Shown here piece by piece: positions 10,228 through 19,701 of a stretch of DNA of 64,000 bases. The notes beneath the pieces were generated by a model. It was not told the DNA's origin. It saw nothing but the letters and a program-made list of their open reading frames with translations, and ran no database searches. This DNA comes from Fluviicola sp. XM-24bin1. Its GTDB lineage: Bacteria; Bacteroidota; Bacteroidia; Flavobacteriales_D; Crocinitomicaceae. The stretch spans positions 54,197 to 118,196 of the forward strand of contig QCWI01000013.1 of assembly GCA_003149635.1 (NCBI GenBank), in the 5' to 3' direction. How positions within the stretch are numbered: the stretch's first letter is position 1; the number at the start of each line of letters is the position of its first letter. The translations under genes were made by a program, and so were the position numbers.

Positions 10228-11184
10228 TCACGCAAAATGTGATAGTGCTGCCGTAGCATTGTCTTGATACGCCTCATTCGCTAGAGGTGCGTAAAACGAA
10301 GATTGATCGACCATTTTACCGATCACTTTTGATTCCTCACTGGCATAGAATCCGCCTGATTTGAAGTTTGCGCTGTTCACTGCATTGACGTAACGTTTTG
10401 CTCCTTTCTCCACTTTATGAGCCATACCACGCATCGGCATTACGATTGGCATCATGATGTACTTGAACATAAATTTCATCATCGCGTTGTCCATGCTGCT
10501 GGTAATGTTCGTTCCTTGCGTTGCGCCTGGACTCACCGAAACAAAGCGAATATTTGGATGTTTGCGCGCTAAAGACGACATCCAAAGCGTACCGATGCAT
10601 TTCACCATGCCGTAAGAAGCGAAGGGATCGAATTTCTCGAAGTAACTTCCATTCAGCACCGAAATCATTTCTTCCGTGGAGTTTGATTTCAACGAAGGTT
10701 CGGGAATGCTGTCGATAGTTTGCCAATTCGAAACGCTTTTGATTACAATCTGATTTCCATCGAAGTAGATGAACTCTTCACCCGAATGCGAGAAATCCAG
10801 AAGGTTGAACGAATTTTCATAAAACTCCTCATAGTCAGTAGGAAAGGAGTGTATCACTTGCATTGAATTCAAATCGGCGATGTAGATGCTGTCCTAATCT
10901 CCGACGGCAACGAAATTGTAAGCACTGTTAACGGCGATTCCTTGCACTTTCTGATGAAGGTTCTGACCTAAAGGAAGGGTTTAATCCAAGAGGCTTGTAT
11001 CTTCAATAGAGTAGAAGTGAAACTGACCTTTCTTAGCGAAAACGAAGCTTTGAAGAGATTCCGAAAATTCAATGTTTTGACCACCTAGTTCCAGTTTGGT
11101 CGTCGAATAGAGCAACTCTTGCGCCCAGGCATTCGAAATAATAAATATAAGCACAGTGAGCACTAAAGATGGTAGCAGCTTCAT
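10228..11184 (-). pseudogene. chimeric remnant: beta-propeller-like secreted protein N-terminus joined to C-terminal half of a short-chain dehydrogenase, interrupted by two in-frame stops
   Basis: ORFs 10981..11184 and 10228..10872 are in the same frame; reading through gives ...SIEDTSLLD*TLPLGQNLHQKVQGIAVNSAYNFVAVGD*DSIYIADLNSMQVIHSF.... C-terminal part has SDR YGMVK (YxxxK) and VSPGATQGTNI motifs but no N-terminal Rossmann glycine motif. Confidence 0.75.
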
Positions 11185-11292
11185 ATGCTAGTTTACTGAA
11201 ATAATCCGGTTAGAGGTAATCAAACAAGGGGGATTGTGCAAAAGTCCGCTTCGAGAGCCTCAGCGTACTTTCTCATTGATTCAACTGAAATA

Positions 11293-12888
11293 TCAGACTT
11301 GTTCTAGTTTGAACTCCGAAGTTTTATGGAAGGTGATATCTGGATAATCTTGTTCTGCCATCGTTAGCAAGAATTGCGTTTCTGCTAGGAATACCCAGTT
11401 ATCTTCTTTATCCTTCGCGATGTAGCGAGCCTTGGCGCGCTTGAATTCTTCCAATTGCTGCTCATTGTCTGTTGTGATCCAACAAGCTTTGAAGAAGTTC
11501 TTAGGAACAAAGCGACATTTCGCTCCGTATTCGTGTTCCAATCGGTAATTAATTACCTCGAACTGAAGTTGTCCAACCGTACCCACAATTTTTCGGTTCC
11601 CCGGCTGTTGAATAAATAACTGCGCTACACCTTCGTCCATCAACTGTCGAATTCCTTTGTCCAATTGCTTGGATTTCATCGGATCCTGATTTTCCAATTC
11701 CATGAACATTTCTGGCGAGAAGCTTGGAATTCCTTTGAATGTAAATTGCTCTCCTTCGTTCAGCGTATCACCGATTTTGAAGTTCCCTGAATCGTATAAT
11801 CCGATCACATCTCCCGGAAATGCTTCGTCGATCACGCTCTTGTCCTGCGCCATGAACGATGTTGGATTCGGGAATTTCATCTTCTTGTCCAAACGAACGT
11901 GTTTATAGAAGGTATTTCGCTCAAATTTTCCTGATACGATACGCAGGAAGGCGATTCTATCGCGATGTTTTGGATCTAGGTTGGCGTGAATTTTAAAGAC
12001 AAAACCGGAGAATTTGGCGTCTTCTGGCTCAATCTTACGAAGGTCAGTTTCACGACCTCTCGGAGCTGGTGAAATCTCACAAAAAGTATCTAGTAGTTCC
12101 TGCACACCAAAGTTGTTCATCGCAGAACCAAAAAATACCGGAGCCAATTCGCCTGCGAGGTATTCCTCCTGATCGAATGGATCGTACACGCCTTCGATCA
12201 TCTCTACTTCTTCCCTTAATTCAGCAGCAGGTTCTTCACCAATTAATTCGTCCAAATGTGGATCGCTCAAGTCTTGGATTGGAACAATTTCGTCTGAAAT
12301 TCCGGTTTTATTACCCTGGAACAAGTTCAAGTTCTCGCGGTACAAATTGTAAACGCCCTTGAATCGATCACCCATCCCAATCGGCCAGGTCAAAGGTCGC
12401 ACGCGAATATTCAGCTTCGATTCCAATTCATCCAGCAAATCAAATGATTCCTTTCCGTCACGGTCTAACTTGTTTACGAAGATGATTACGGGCGTATTAC
12501 GCATACGACAGACTTCCATCAGTCGTTCCGTTTGCGTCTCCACACCATTGGCGACATCCACCACCAAAATCACGCTATCCACAGCCGTAAGCGTTCGGAA
12601 AGTATCCTCTGCGAAGTCCTTGTGACCCGGTGTATCCAAAATGTTGATTTGCTTATCCGAGTAATGGAAAGCCATCACGGAAGTCGCCACGGAAATTCCA
12701 CGTTGTTTCTCAATCTCCATGAAATCCGAAGTAGCCGTTTTTTTAATCTTATTGTTCTTAACGGCACCGGCACTTTGAATCGCTCCACCAAAAAGCAAAA
12801 GCTTCTCGGTCAATGTCGTTTTCCCGGCATCCGGGTGAGAGATAATACCAAAGGTGCGGCGTTTTTCGATTTCGCTAGCGTTACTCAT
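11293..12888 (-). CDS. prfC: peptide chain release factor 3
   Basis: [52 protein letters not shown] GTPase motifs diagnostic of RF3. Confidence 0.95.
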   Translation of the reverse strand: MSNASEIEKRRTFGIISHPDAGKTTLTEKLLLFGGAIQSAGAVKNNKIKKTATSDFMEIEKQRGISVATSVMAFHYSDKQINILDTPGHKDFAEDTFRTLTAVDSVILVVDVANGVETQTERLMEVCRMRNTPVIIFVNKLDRDGKESFDLLDELESKLNIRVRPLTWPIGMGDRFKGVYNLYRENLNLFQGNKTGISDEIVPIQDLSDPHLDELIGEEPAAELREEVEMIEGVYDPFDQEEYLAGELAPVFFGSAMNNFGVQELLDTFCEISPAPRGRETDLRKIEPEDAKFSGFVFKIHANLDPKHRDRIAFLRIVSGKFERNTFYKHVRLDKKMKFPNPTSFMAQDKSVIDEAFPGDVIGLYDSGNFKIGDTLNEGEQFTFKGIPSFSPEMFMELENQDPMKSKQLDKGIRQLMDEGVAQLFIQQPGNRKIVGTVGQLQFEVINYRLEHEYGAKCRFVPKNFFKACWITTDNEQQLEEFKRAKARYIAKDKEDNWVFLAETQFLLTMAEQDYPDITFHKTSEFKLEQV

Positions 12889-13039
12889 AGAGTTGAATTA
12901 TGGGTGGCAAAGGTAATGTAAATAAGAAGAATACAGGTTGGTAGCAGGTAGAAAGCTGAAGGATGAAAAAGAGTCTTTATTCTTTCAGCCTTCCACTTTC
13001 TGCTTTCAATTCTTACTTTCGCTCGTAAAATTAATTTCT

Positions 13040-13939
13040 ATGCAATTCGATTTGACCATTTTGACCGATCATCGTTATGTGAATCCTGAAGAACGGGATG
13101 TTTATACGCAGAACGTATTGGATGAAGATCGCTTTTTGATGGAAGCTTGCGAAAGATTGGGGATGAAGGTGCATCGAACCAATTGGGACGATCCTGAAAT
13201 GGATTGGAGCACTACTAAATTTGCCATTTTTCGCACTACTTGGGATTATTTTGAGCGTTTTCCTGAGTTTTCGAAATGGTTGGATTCGGTGCAACACCAG
13301 ACTACATTGATCAACTCGAAAGAACTCATCTTCTGGAACTTGGATAAGCGTTACTTGATTGAATTAGAAGAAAAGGGAGTGCGCATTCCAGCAACGAAAT
13401 ATTTGGAAAAGGGATCAACGGAATCGTTGGGCGAAGTAGTCCAGAACTCCGGTTGGAGTAAGTGCATTTTGAAACCGGCCGTTTCTGGAGCCGCGAGACA
13501 TACCTATAAATTCGATGCTGAGGATGCTGGAAAACATGAAGCTATTTATTCGGAGTTGATTGCTGAAGAGAGCATGATGTTGCAAGAGTATCAGCAGCAA
13601 ATCACCACGAAGGGAGAAGTCTCGTATATATTGTTTGGAGGGAAATTTAGCCATGCGATTTTAAAACGCGCCAAGCCGGGAGATTTCCGTGTTCAGGACG
13701 ATTTCGGTGGAACTTTGCATGATTATCAACCATCAGACGAAGAGATTGCGTTTGCAGAACATGCACTGTCACAATGTCCAGAATTACCCGTATATGCACG
13801 CGTTGACGTTTTCTGGAACAACGAGGATGAGTTGGTGCTAGGGGAGTTGGAGTTGATTGAGCCGGAATTGTGGTTCCGTAAGTGCGATACGGCTGCAGAT
13901 GCTTGCGCGAAAGCGATTCAGTCGTTCGTAGAAGCGTAA
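13040..13939 (+). CDS. ATP-grasp domain protein (RimK-like)
   Basis: Translation from ATG at 13040 (MQFDLTILTDHRYVNP); ATP-grasp-like KPAVSGAARHTYKF, ELELIEPELWF. The longer 12938 start in the track translates an intergenic repeat. Confidence 0.75.
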   Translation: MQFDLTILTDHRYVNPEERDVYTQNVLDEDRFLMEACERLGMKVHRTNWDDPEMDWSTTKFAIFRTTWDYFERFPEFSKWLDSVQHQTTLINSKELIFWNLDKRYLIELEEKGVRIPATKYLEKGSTESLGEVVQNSGWSKCILKPAVSGAARHTYKFDAEDAGKHEAIYSELIAEESMMLQEYQQQITTKGEVSYILFGGKFSHAILKRAKPGDFRVQDDFGGTLHDYQPSDEEIAFAEHALSQCPELPVYARVDVFWNNEDELVLGELELIEPELWFRKCDTAADACAKAIQSFVEA

Positions 13940-13940
13940 A

Positions 13941-14423
13941 TCAATAATCCTCCGGATTGTGAGCCATTCGGAACCAGTTCACTTCCTGAATAATAATTCG
14001 ATCTAGGTAATCGTAATCGTCTAGAGGTGCGGCCTGTGTGATTCTAAACTTCGTTTTAGCACGATATTTTTGAGTGGTTATTTCTCCACCCACAATCTCG
14101 TACTCGGAACCGCATGATCCTGTAGATTTCTGTAATGTTCCACCGGAAATTAAGGTCATGGAATCGAATTTGATTTTTACAACTCTTTTCTTAAATGTAT
14201 AGGTACCAGACTCAGTAATAATACTGTCTCCGCAATCCATTTGATTGTGATTATAATTCACTCGGCCGTCCTCGAAAAATTGATAATTCGTTGACCATCC
14301 AGATGCAATCATGGGTAAATCCTCCTGCCAAATTCCAACGATTTGAAAAGAAGTGTCTTCCGTTTGTGCGAATGACGAGAAAAGAATTGTACAGAGGGCG
14401 ATTGCGGTTAGGAAACGTGTCAT
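13941..14423 (-). CDS. hypothetical secreted protein
   Basis: Signal peptide MTRFLTAIALCTILFSSFAQ; lipocalin-like small protein pattern. Confidence 0.6.
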   Translation of the reverse strand: MTRFLTAIALCTILFSSFAQTEDTSFQIVGIWQEDLPMIASGWSTNYQFFEDGRVNYNHNQMDCGDSIITESGTYTFKKRVVKIKFDSMTLISGGTLQKSTGSCGSEYEIVGGEITTQKYRAKTKFRITQAAPLDDYDYLDRIIIQEVNWFRMAHNPEDY

Positions 14424-14475
14424 TGGTAATAGGTTGATTTCGTTTAGGAAAGATACAAAATCGATTGAAGATCAA

Positions 14476-14697
14476 TCAATCGGGAAGTACCTCACAAAAA
14501 ATCTGATTTTCTCCAGCCAATGAAATAATGCAGGCTTCCGACAAAGAATCTGTTTCCACCTTCAGAACCTTGTCGACATCTTCTAGATCCAAATGCCAAC
14601 GAGAAATATCAGGATGTTGGTTCATTGTTTCTTTGAGCACGGCGATGGATTCATCCGTATTGAGTTCCGTTCGGAATATGTGAATGTGGCGTGCCAT
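14476..14697 (-). CDS. small hypothetical protein, ferredoxin/HMA-like fold (inferred)
   Basis: Start at MARHIHIFRTEL; pattern TDESIAVLKETMNQHPDISRWHLDLEDVDKVLKV resembles small heavy-metal-associated-like folds; overlaps the stop region of the XRE gene. Confidence 0.55.
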   Translation of the reverse strand: MARHIHIFRTELNTDESIAVLKETMNQHPDISRWHLDLEDVDKVLKVETDSLSEACIISLAGENQIFCEVLPD

Positions 14698-14948
14698 CAG
14701 CAATTCTTTTTCTTTCGTTTCTTGAATTGGTCTTTCTCAGCGTCGTAAGTGAATACCTTTTCTAGTGGAACATCTAAGACAGTTGCCATGCGAAATGCAA
14801 TTTCCAAGGTAGGGGAGTACTTTCCTTTTTCAATGGCAACAATGGTTTGTCTGGTCACACCAACGGCTTCGGCTAACTCTTGCTGAGTCATCTCATCCTT
14901 GAAGAAACGTAATGTACGTATATTGTTCGTAATGTGTTCTTTACTCAT
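14697..14948 (-). CDS. XRE/Cro-type HTH transcriptional regulator
   Basis: MTQQELAEAVGVTRQTIVAIEKGKYSPTLEIAFRMATVLDVPLEKVF is a canonical HTH_3. Confidence 0.9.
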   Translation of the reverse strand: MSKEHITNNIRTLRFFKDEMTQQELAEAVGVTRQTIVAIEKGKYSPTLEIAFRMATVLDVPLEKVFTYDAEKDQFKKRKKKNC

Positions 14949-14950
14949 GA

Positions 14951-15397
14951 CTAAATTCCGTTTTTGTAGTAGTACAATTTGGAAAGATCCGATACTATAC
15001 TGGAAAGCAATCCTGCCGAAAGTAGAATGATAAACATGTTTGAAATCGATTGACCCATCGCCAGTGGAATCAAACTTCCGATGAATCCAAGCATAAATAA
15101 GTGGTGACTGTTTCTATCAGAACGCATTTCTATTTGTTTGTCGTAATCATCTTCAAACTCTGGATCTTCGTCCTTATGTACTTGTGACATGATCATATAG
15201 AAGATGATGTAAGAGACAATCTTAAGGACAATCGTTACTCCCATCATAACCAGCATGAATTCTCCCCAAAACGATGGGTCGTGAATTTGCGGAACATTAA
15301 TGTCGGCGTAAATCCCAAAGGTGTAAAGAACATATCCTCCCATGAACAAGATGGTGGTGATTAAGTTGAAAACGGCTTTTTTCTCTTGAATAGACAT
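14951..15397 (-). CDS. small multi-pass membrane protein cotranscribed with the XRE regulator
   Basis: Four predicted hydrophobic segments; gene abuts the HTH gene. Confidence 0.7.
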   Translation of the reverse strand: MSIQEKKAVFNLITTILFMGGYVLYTFGIYADINVPQIHDPSFWGEFMLVMMGVTIVLKIVSYIIFYMIMSQVHKDEDPEFEDDYDKQIEMRSDRNSHHLFMLGFIGSLIPLAMGQSISNMFIILLSAGLLSSIVSDLSKLYYYKNGI

Positions 15398-15565
15398 GTT
15401 TGTACGTTTAAATTGACTAATGGTTAATTATTTATGACGCAAAGTAAAGAAAAATATACTTAATGTAAAAAATATTATACATTAAATTGATTATTACTTG
15501 CAAGAGTCTACCACTGAGGCACAAAAGGAACGTTAGTGTTTAAAGCCAAACTGGATTAGTTCACT

Positions 15566-15588
15566 AGAATTTGACAAAGTCAAATTCT
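15566..15588. repeat. intergenic perfect palindrome AGAATTTGAC-AAA-GTCAAATTCT
   Basis: 10-bp perfect arms with 3-nt centre, read directly. Confidence 0.85.
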
Positions 15589-15746
15589 TTGCGTTCACCA
15601 TTACAACTATGTTTTTTGCAATAAACCTTGCGCCTTGGCGGTTAAAGAATACACTGCGGGCTTTCTCTATCGAAAGGCATCCGTTGCAAATGATCTAGAA
15701 CCTGAAAGTCTTTTGTTTGAATCCTCCGCTCTCTTTAGCAGAGCAC

Positions 15747-15780
15747 AAAAAAAAACCGGCCCAAATCAATTGGACCGGTC
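15747..15780 (-). terminator. Rho-independent terminator of the 15802-18198 gene
   Basis: Reverse complement GACCGGTCCAATTGATTTGGGCCGGTTTTTTTTT. Confidence 0.85.
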
Positions 15781-15801
15781 ATGACTTAAATTACATTAAT
15801 T

Positions 15802-18198
15802 CTACATCTTCACGACTCGTTTGGTAGCAACGATTTGATCATCCGATGCAATTTGTAGTATATAAACTCCTTTTGCTAAAGCAGTCCCTAAGGTTAGTGT
15901 GTTATTTTCGTTTAAAGCTTCGCGCATAACAATACGTCCTGTTGCAGGTTCAATTACTGTTACCGAAACGTCTGTGTAATCTTGGTTCCAGCTAATGTTA
16001 ATTTCATCTGTGAATGGGTTTGGATATACAGTAACATCATTCATTGTAAGATCAGCGATTCCAACATTGATTTCTTCTGTTGAATCACGAACGAAGAAAT
16101 TGTCGAAACCTCCTTCAACCAAATGACCACCGTTTTCATCCATCGATCGCACTTTTACTTGCATGGTTGCCGTAAGTGGAACGAAATCAACCACGCGCAC
16201 TTCTTTATATGCCCATTCGCTTACTTGTGGATCATTGAAGATCGCGAAATCCAATACTGCGGATTGCGTTCCATTGGAAAGCTCAATCACGATGGAATCG
16301 TTTGGTGCTCCACCTTGACCACCATCGTTAAAGAACCAACGCTCAAACGACATGTATGGGTCATTGTAATTCGATAAATCCATCATTGGAGAAGTCAATA
16401 CAGTTTCTCCATCATCAATATCATCGCTGCCCGCTTGTCCGCCACCGTTTCCGGTAACGTATGCCATGTCTCCACAGTCATCTGAATCTTCATCTGGGTT
16501 GGATTGCTGACCTTGATAAGTAGTTCCGTCAGGAATTCCGCGCTCCCAATCTCCCGTTTGCGCATTTCCAGATACCGTCCAACCCAAGTCCAAATCGAAG
16601 TAATCAGAGTATCCTTCTTCTAATACATAAGTATAAGGGCCACCGTTGGAATCAAGGAGCTGTCCCGTTAAACAAATCGTGTGATGCCCCCAAACCCCAA
16701 TGGTTACATTGTACACGTCTGAAAGGAATCCTTGGAATTCGAATTCACCCAATCCATTCGTTGTAGTTGTCAATGTTTGTTGGGAGTTGCTGATCACCAC
16801 TTGTGCGTTCGGAATTGGATTTCCATTGGGATCTTCTACCAATCCTTCCAAAGTAAATGTGATCTGCGGAACCAATTGAACATCCTGAATCGTTGTTTGT
16901 CCGCTAGTTAATGTGATCCCTGTAATTGTTTGCGTAACGTATCCCAACTTAGAATAGGTTACATCGTACGTACCAGCTGTTGCAACACCAGAAAGGTAGT
17001 CTCCGGCCAAATCGGAATTATCACTAACGTTAGCGGCGGTAATATCTACTGTCGCATTGTTGATTGGATTTGTGGTACTTGCGTCGGTAACGTTTCCTTC
17101 AAGGAAGGAAGCACCAACATACGTTGGGTCGAATACAAAACATCCGCTTTCTATATCGCTAGCGATAATTAAACCAGACGGTAAGTAAGGATATACTCCC
17201 CAACATCCATTGAAACCATCTCCTGTGAGCGGTGAGGTATCATAAAAACCGACTTCCACCATGTTGTTCGGATTCGAACAATCGTGAATAGTAACTCCGT
17301 CACGGTAGTAAGATGTCACAAGGAAATTCGTGTTGGTTACAAATACGTTGTGCGGAATTACATCTTGTCCCGGACTAGACTGGATTCGATCCAATTCTAC
17401 AATGTTTTGCAGGTCTGAAACGTCATAAGCAGCGATGTAAGCATCAGGAACTTCATCCGTAGTGTACAAGGTATTACCATCGTCTGAGAGCCAAACGTTG
17501 TGGCTGAAAGTACTCGGCGTGTTTTGCGTAGCCATTGTTACGCAGCTGGCAGGATTGGAAACATCCACAACGGTGAAGAATCCATCGTCGATTGCACCAC
17601 CCCACAGTGTATCGTTACGTACATATATGTCGTGCATGTAGTAATCATCGTAGGCTCCTAATTCAACCGGGTTTAACTCGTCTTGTGTCAAATCCAAGAT
17701 AATTGCCCCACCTTCGCTCCAGTTGGCGCCAGTAATGTAAGCGCGACCTGCTGGCACATCAATGAAAATGTTGTGAGCCGTTGTGAAAGGGAAATTCGTT
17801 CCTGTAAATTGATACACATCTCCATTTGTGATTGGCCCTGGAAGATTGCTCAAATCGATGATCTTCAATCCATTTCCGCCTTCGTTTGTGATGTAGGCAG
17901 TAGTTCCATACACCTTCATGTCGCGCCAAATGGTTGTTGCTCCGGGCGAGAAAAAGATTTCAGTTGGATTTGAAGGGTCTGTCGTAATGTCGACAATTGA
18001 TGTTCCGTTCTGGTTTCCTACGATCGCGTATTCATGTCCTGAAGGATCGACATATCCCCAGATGTCGCTACAATCTCCACGTTGTCCGTTAAACTCGGAA
18101 TCGTAATCCAATTGGCCGACAAGACTGAGATTTAATTGCGCGTTTGCTCCACAGGCTATAAGGAGAGCTAGAAGCACGTTTGAGTAAAGTTTTAGCAT
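15802..18198 (-). CDS. choice-of-anchor B family secreted protein with T9SS type A sorting domain
   Basis: Signal peptide; LVIP/choice-of-anchor-B-like repeats (DCSDIWGYVDPSGHEYAIVGNQNGTSIVDI), two carboxypeptidase-regulatory-like segments, C-terminal VTVYPNPFTDEINISW...GVYILQIASDDQIVATKRVVKM. Confidence 0.88.
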   Translation of the reverse strand: MLKLYSNVLLALLIACGANAQLNLSLVGQLDYDSEFNGQRGDCSDIWGYVDPSGHEYAIVGNQNGTSIVDITTDPSNPTEIFFSPGATTIWRDMKVYGTTAYITNEGGNGLKIIDLSNLPGPITNGDVYQFTGTNFPFTTAHNIFIDVPAGRAYITGANWSEGGAIILDLTQDELNPVELGAYDDYYMHDIYVRNDTLWGGAIDDGFFTVVDVSNPASCVTMATQNTPSTFSHNVWLSDDGNTLYTTDEVPDAYIAAYDVSDLQNIVELDRIQSSPGQDVIPHNVFVTNTNFLVTSYYRDGVTIHDCSNPNNMVEVGFYDTSPLTGDGFNGCWGVYPYLPSGLIIASDIESGCFVFDPTYVGASFLEGNVTDASTTNPINNATVDITAANVSDNSDLAGDYLSGVATAGTYDVTYSKLGYVTQTITGITLTSGQTTIQDVQLVPQITFTLEGLVEDPNGNPIPNAQVVISNSQQTLTTTTNGLGEFEFQGFLSDVYNVTIGVWGHHTICLTGQLLDSNGGPYTYVLEEGYSDYFDLDLGWTVSGNAQTGDWERGIPDGTTYQGQQSNPDEDSDDCGDMAYVTGNGGGQAGSDDIDDGETVLTSPMMDLSNYNDPYMSFERWFFNDGGQGGAPNDSIVIELSNGTQSAVLDFAIFNDPQVSEWAYKEVRVVDFVPLTATMQVKVRSMDENGGHLVEGGFDNFFVRDSTEEINVGIADLTMNDVTVYPNPFTDEINISWNQDYTDVSVTVIEPATGRIVMREALNENNTLTLGTALAKGVYILQIASDDQIVATKRVVKM

Positions 18199-18413
18199 TG
18201 TACAGTTTGTTTAGGTGTACAATTTACGCAAAAACCAATGAACTTTGTGCATAAAAAGTGATGAGTGGTAGGAAGGCTGACATAAGCTTCCGGCGATCAA
18301 AACGCACTCATGAACGAATATTAGCTGTTTATCGATGAATATTCATTACTCGTCGACTTGAAGGATTTTCATGACAATTTACACTTCAACAGTGTATTAC
18401 AATTGATTCAGAT

Positions 18414-19157
18414 TTAAGGCGTTATGGTGTCCGATGAATTTTGAACAGAATCGAGTATCTGAAGAAGTTCTAATTCTTCCTGTAAATCACCATAATTACG
18501 ATTCCAATATCGAAGTAATCCCGGTTTGTTGAAAATCTTGGATTTTGAGGTACCTACGGCTCCTTGAGTTACATCCCTCGCTTCAACTTGATCTTCACAT
18601 GGATCGGGAATATCGTAGTCCCACTCTTTCGTAATAAGAACTTGATTCGCCAGATATTTGTTGACAACACCATACAATAGCGTAGAATCTATCGTGAAGA
18701 ACCCTGCTGAATTCTTAGACCATTGACTTGATGGCTTGGAGTTGATGGTAGATGAATCGTCAAAACTGTACACGTAATCTAGCGTCCCGCCGTAGCATTC
18801 AGACCAAAGGTACATCGGTTCTCTGCTCGCATTGATTACACCGCCCTTATTTAGAAATGCGGATGAAATTACCACCGTAGTATCTAGGATTACTTGCCCG
18901 TTGACAGTGGATTTGATCCGTTGTTTGCCCTCAGAAACACCTACTTCCTTGTATCCCAGAGGGCCAAGTTTATATGTCTCTTCGCCAATGGTTACTTTCA
19001 TTGGATCTTCGTAGGGATTGTGGATGTAGACCAAACGACTCTGTTCCACCAAGTTGTAAATGGTAATTCCAATCCATGAAAAAAGGATGAGAACTATAGA
19101 CAGGCCAAGTATGATGCCTACTTTACGTCCACTAACTTCTTCGTTTTCTTGACTCAC
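18414..19157 (-). CDS. hypothetical protein with N-terminal TM anchor
   Basis: Single N-terminal hydrophobic helix (VGIILGLSIVLILFSWIGITIYNLV). Confidence 0.6.
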   Translation of the reverse strand: MSQENEEVSGRKVGIILGLSIVLILFSWIGITIYNLVEQSRLVYIHNPYEDPMKVTIGEETYKLGPLGYKEVGVSEGKQRIKSTVNGQVILDTTVVISSAFLNKGGVINASREPMYLWSECYGGTLDYVYSFDDSSTINSKPSSQWSKNSAGFFTIDSTLLYGVVNKYLANQVLITKEWDYDIPDPCEDQVEARDVTQGAVGTSKSKIFNKPGLLRYWNRNYGDLQEELELLQILDSVQNSSDTITP

Positions 19158-19206
19158 AACAGATGTTTTCAGTGAAATTAATTAAAACCTTCGTTCAGAT
19201 ACTGCA

Positions 19207-19260
19207 TAAAAAAAGCAGTGATCCAATCCAGCGCTTTCACACTCAATTCTCTCACTGCTT
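19207..19260 (-). terminator. terminator-like hairpin 3' of tRNA-Leu
   Basis: Minus-strand AAAGCAGTGA...TCACTGCTTTTTTT with unusually long (about 30 nt) loop, immediately after the tRNA 3' end. Confidence 0.6.
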
Positions 19261-19263
19261 TCG

Positions 19264-19345
19264 TGCCCAGGACTGGAGTCGAACCAGCACGCACGTAGTG
19301 CACCACCCCCTCAAGATGGCGTGTCTACCATTTCACCACCTGGGC
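19264..19345 (-). tRNA. tRNA-Leu (anticodon GAG)
   Basis: GCCCAGG TG GTGAAATGGTAGACAC G CCATC TTGAGGG GGTGG ... GCTGG TTCGACT CCAGT CCTGGGC A folds as cloverleaf with long variable arm. Confidence 0.93.
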
Positions 19346-19701
19346 ATTTTCTTCCAAACTAATTTTCGAAGGGATTGCAAATATAAACGATTGTCACAAA
19401 TCACCACGCATAGAAAAGAAGAAATGCAATTTTACCTACCTCGGCGTACTCAACTACGTATAAATACGGTTTTTAATGGTGACATGTACGCATTTTACAA
19501 ATGGCTAAAAATCTTACAGGTCTGATAAACAGTGGTTTCTTGTTTTAAAGCCATCGTTGTATTATCAAAATTAAGTATCAAAATTCACCAAATGTTTGTA
19601 TTTTAAAGCCTTAATAAATGCAAACCTTCTCCAGGTTGATTAACGGGCACCAACCTACTACTCAACGCTTATAGCTTCGTAGTGTGCCGTTTTCATAATT
19701 A

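Noticed and set aside
12938-13039. N-terminal extension of the ATP-grasp ORF
   Set aside because: Translates a low-complexity intergenic repeat; ATG at 13040 gives a natural protein start.
14476-15397. XRE regulator plus small genes as a toxin-antitoxin module
   Set aside because: The neighbour is a multi-pass membrane protein and the other a small ferredoxin-like protein; no recognisable toxin fold. Regulator plus membrane-protein pairs are common.
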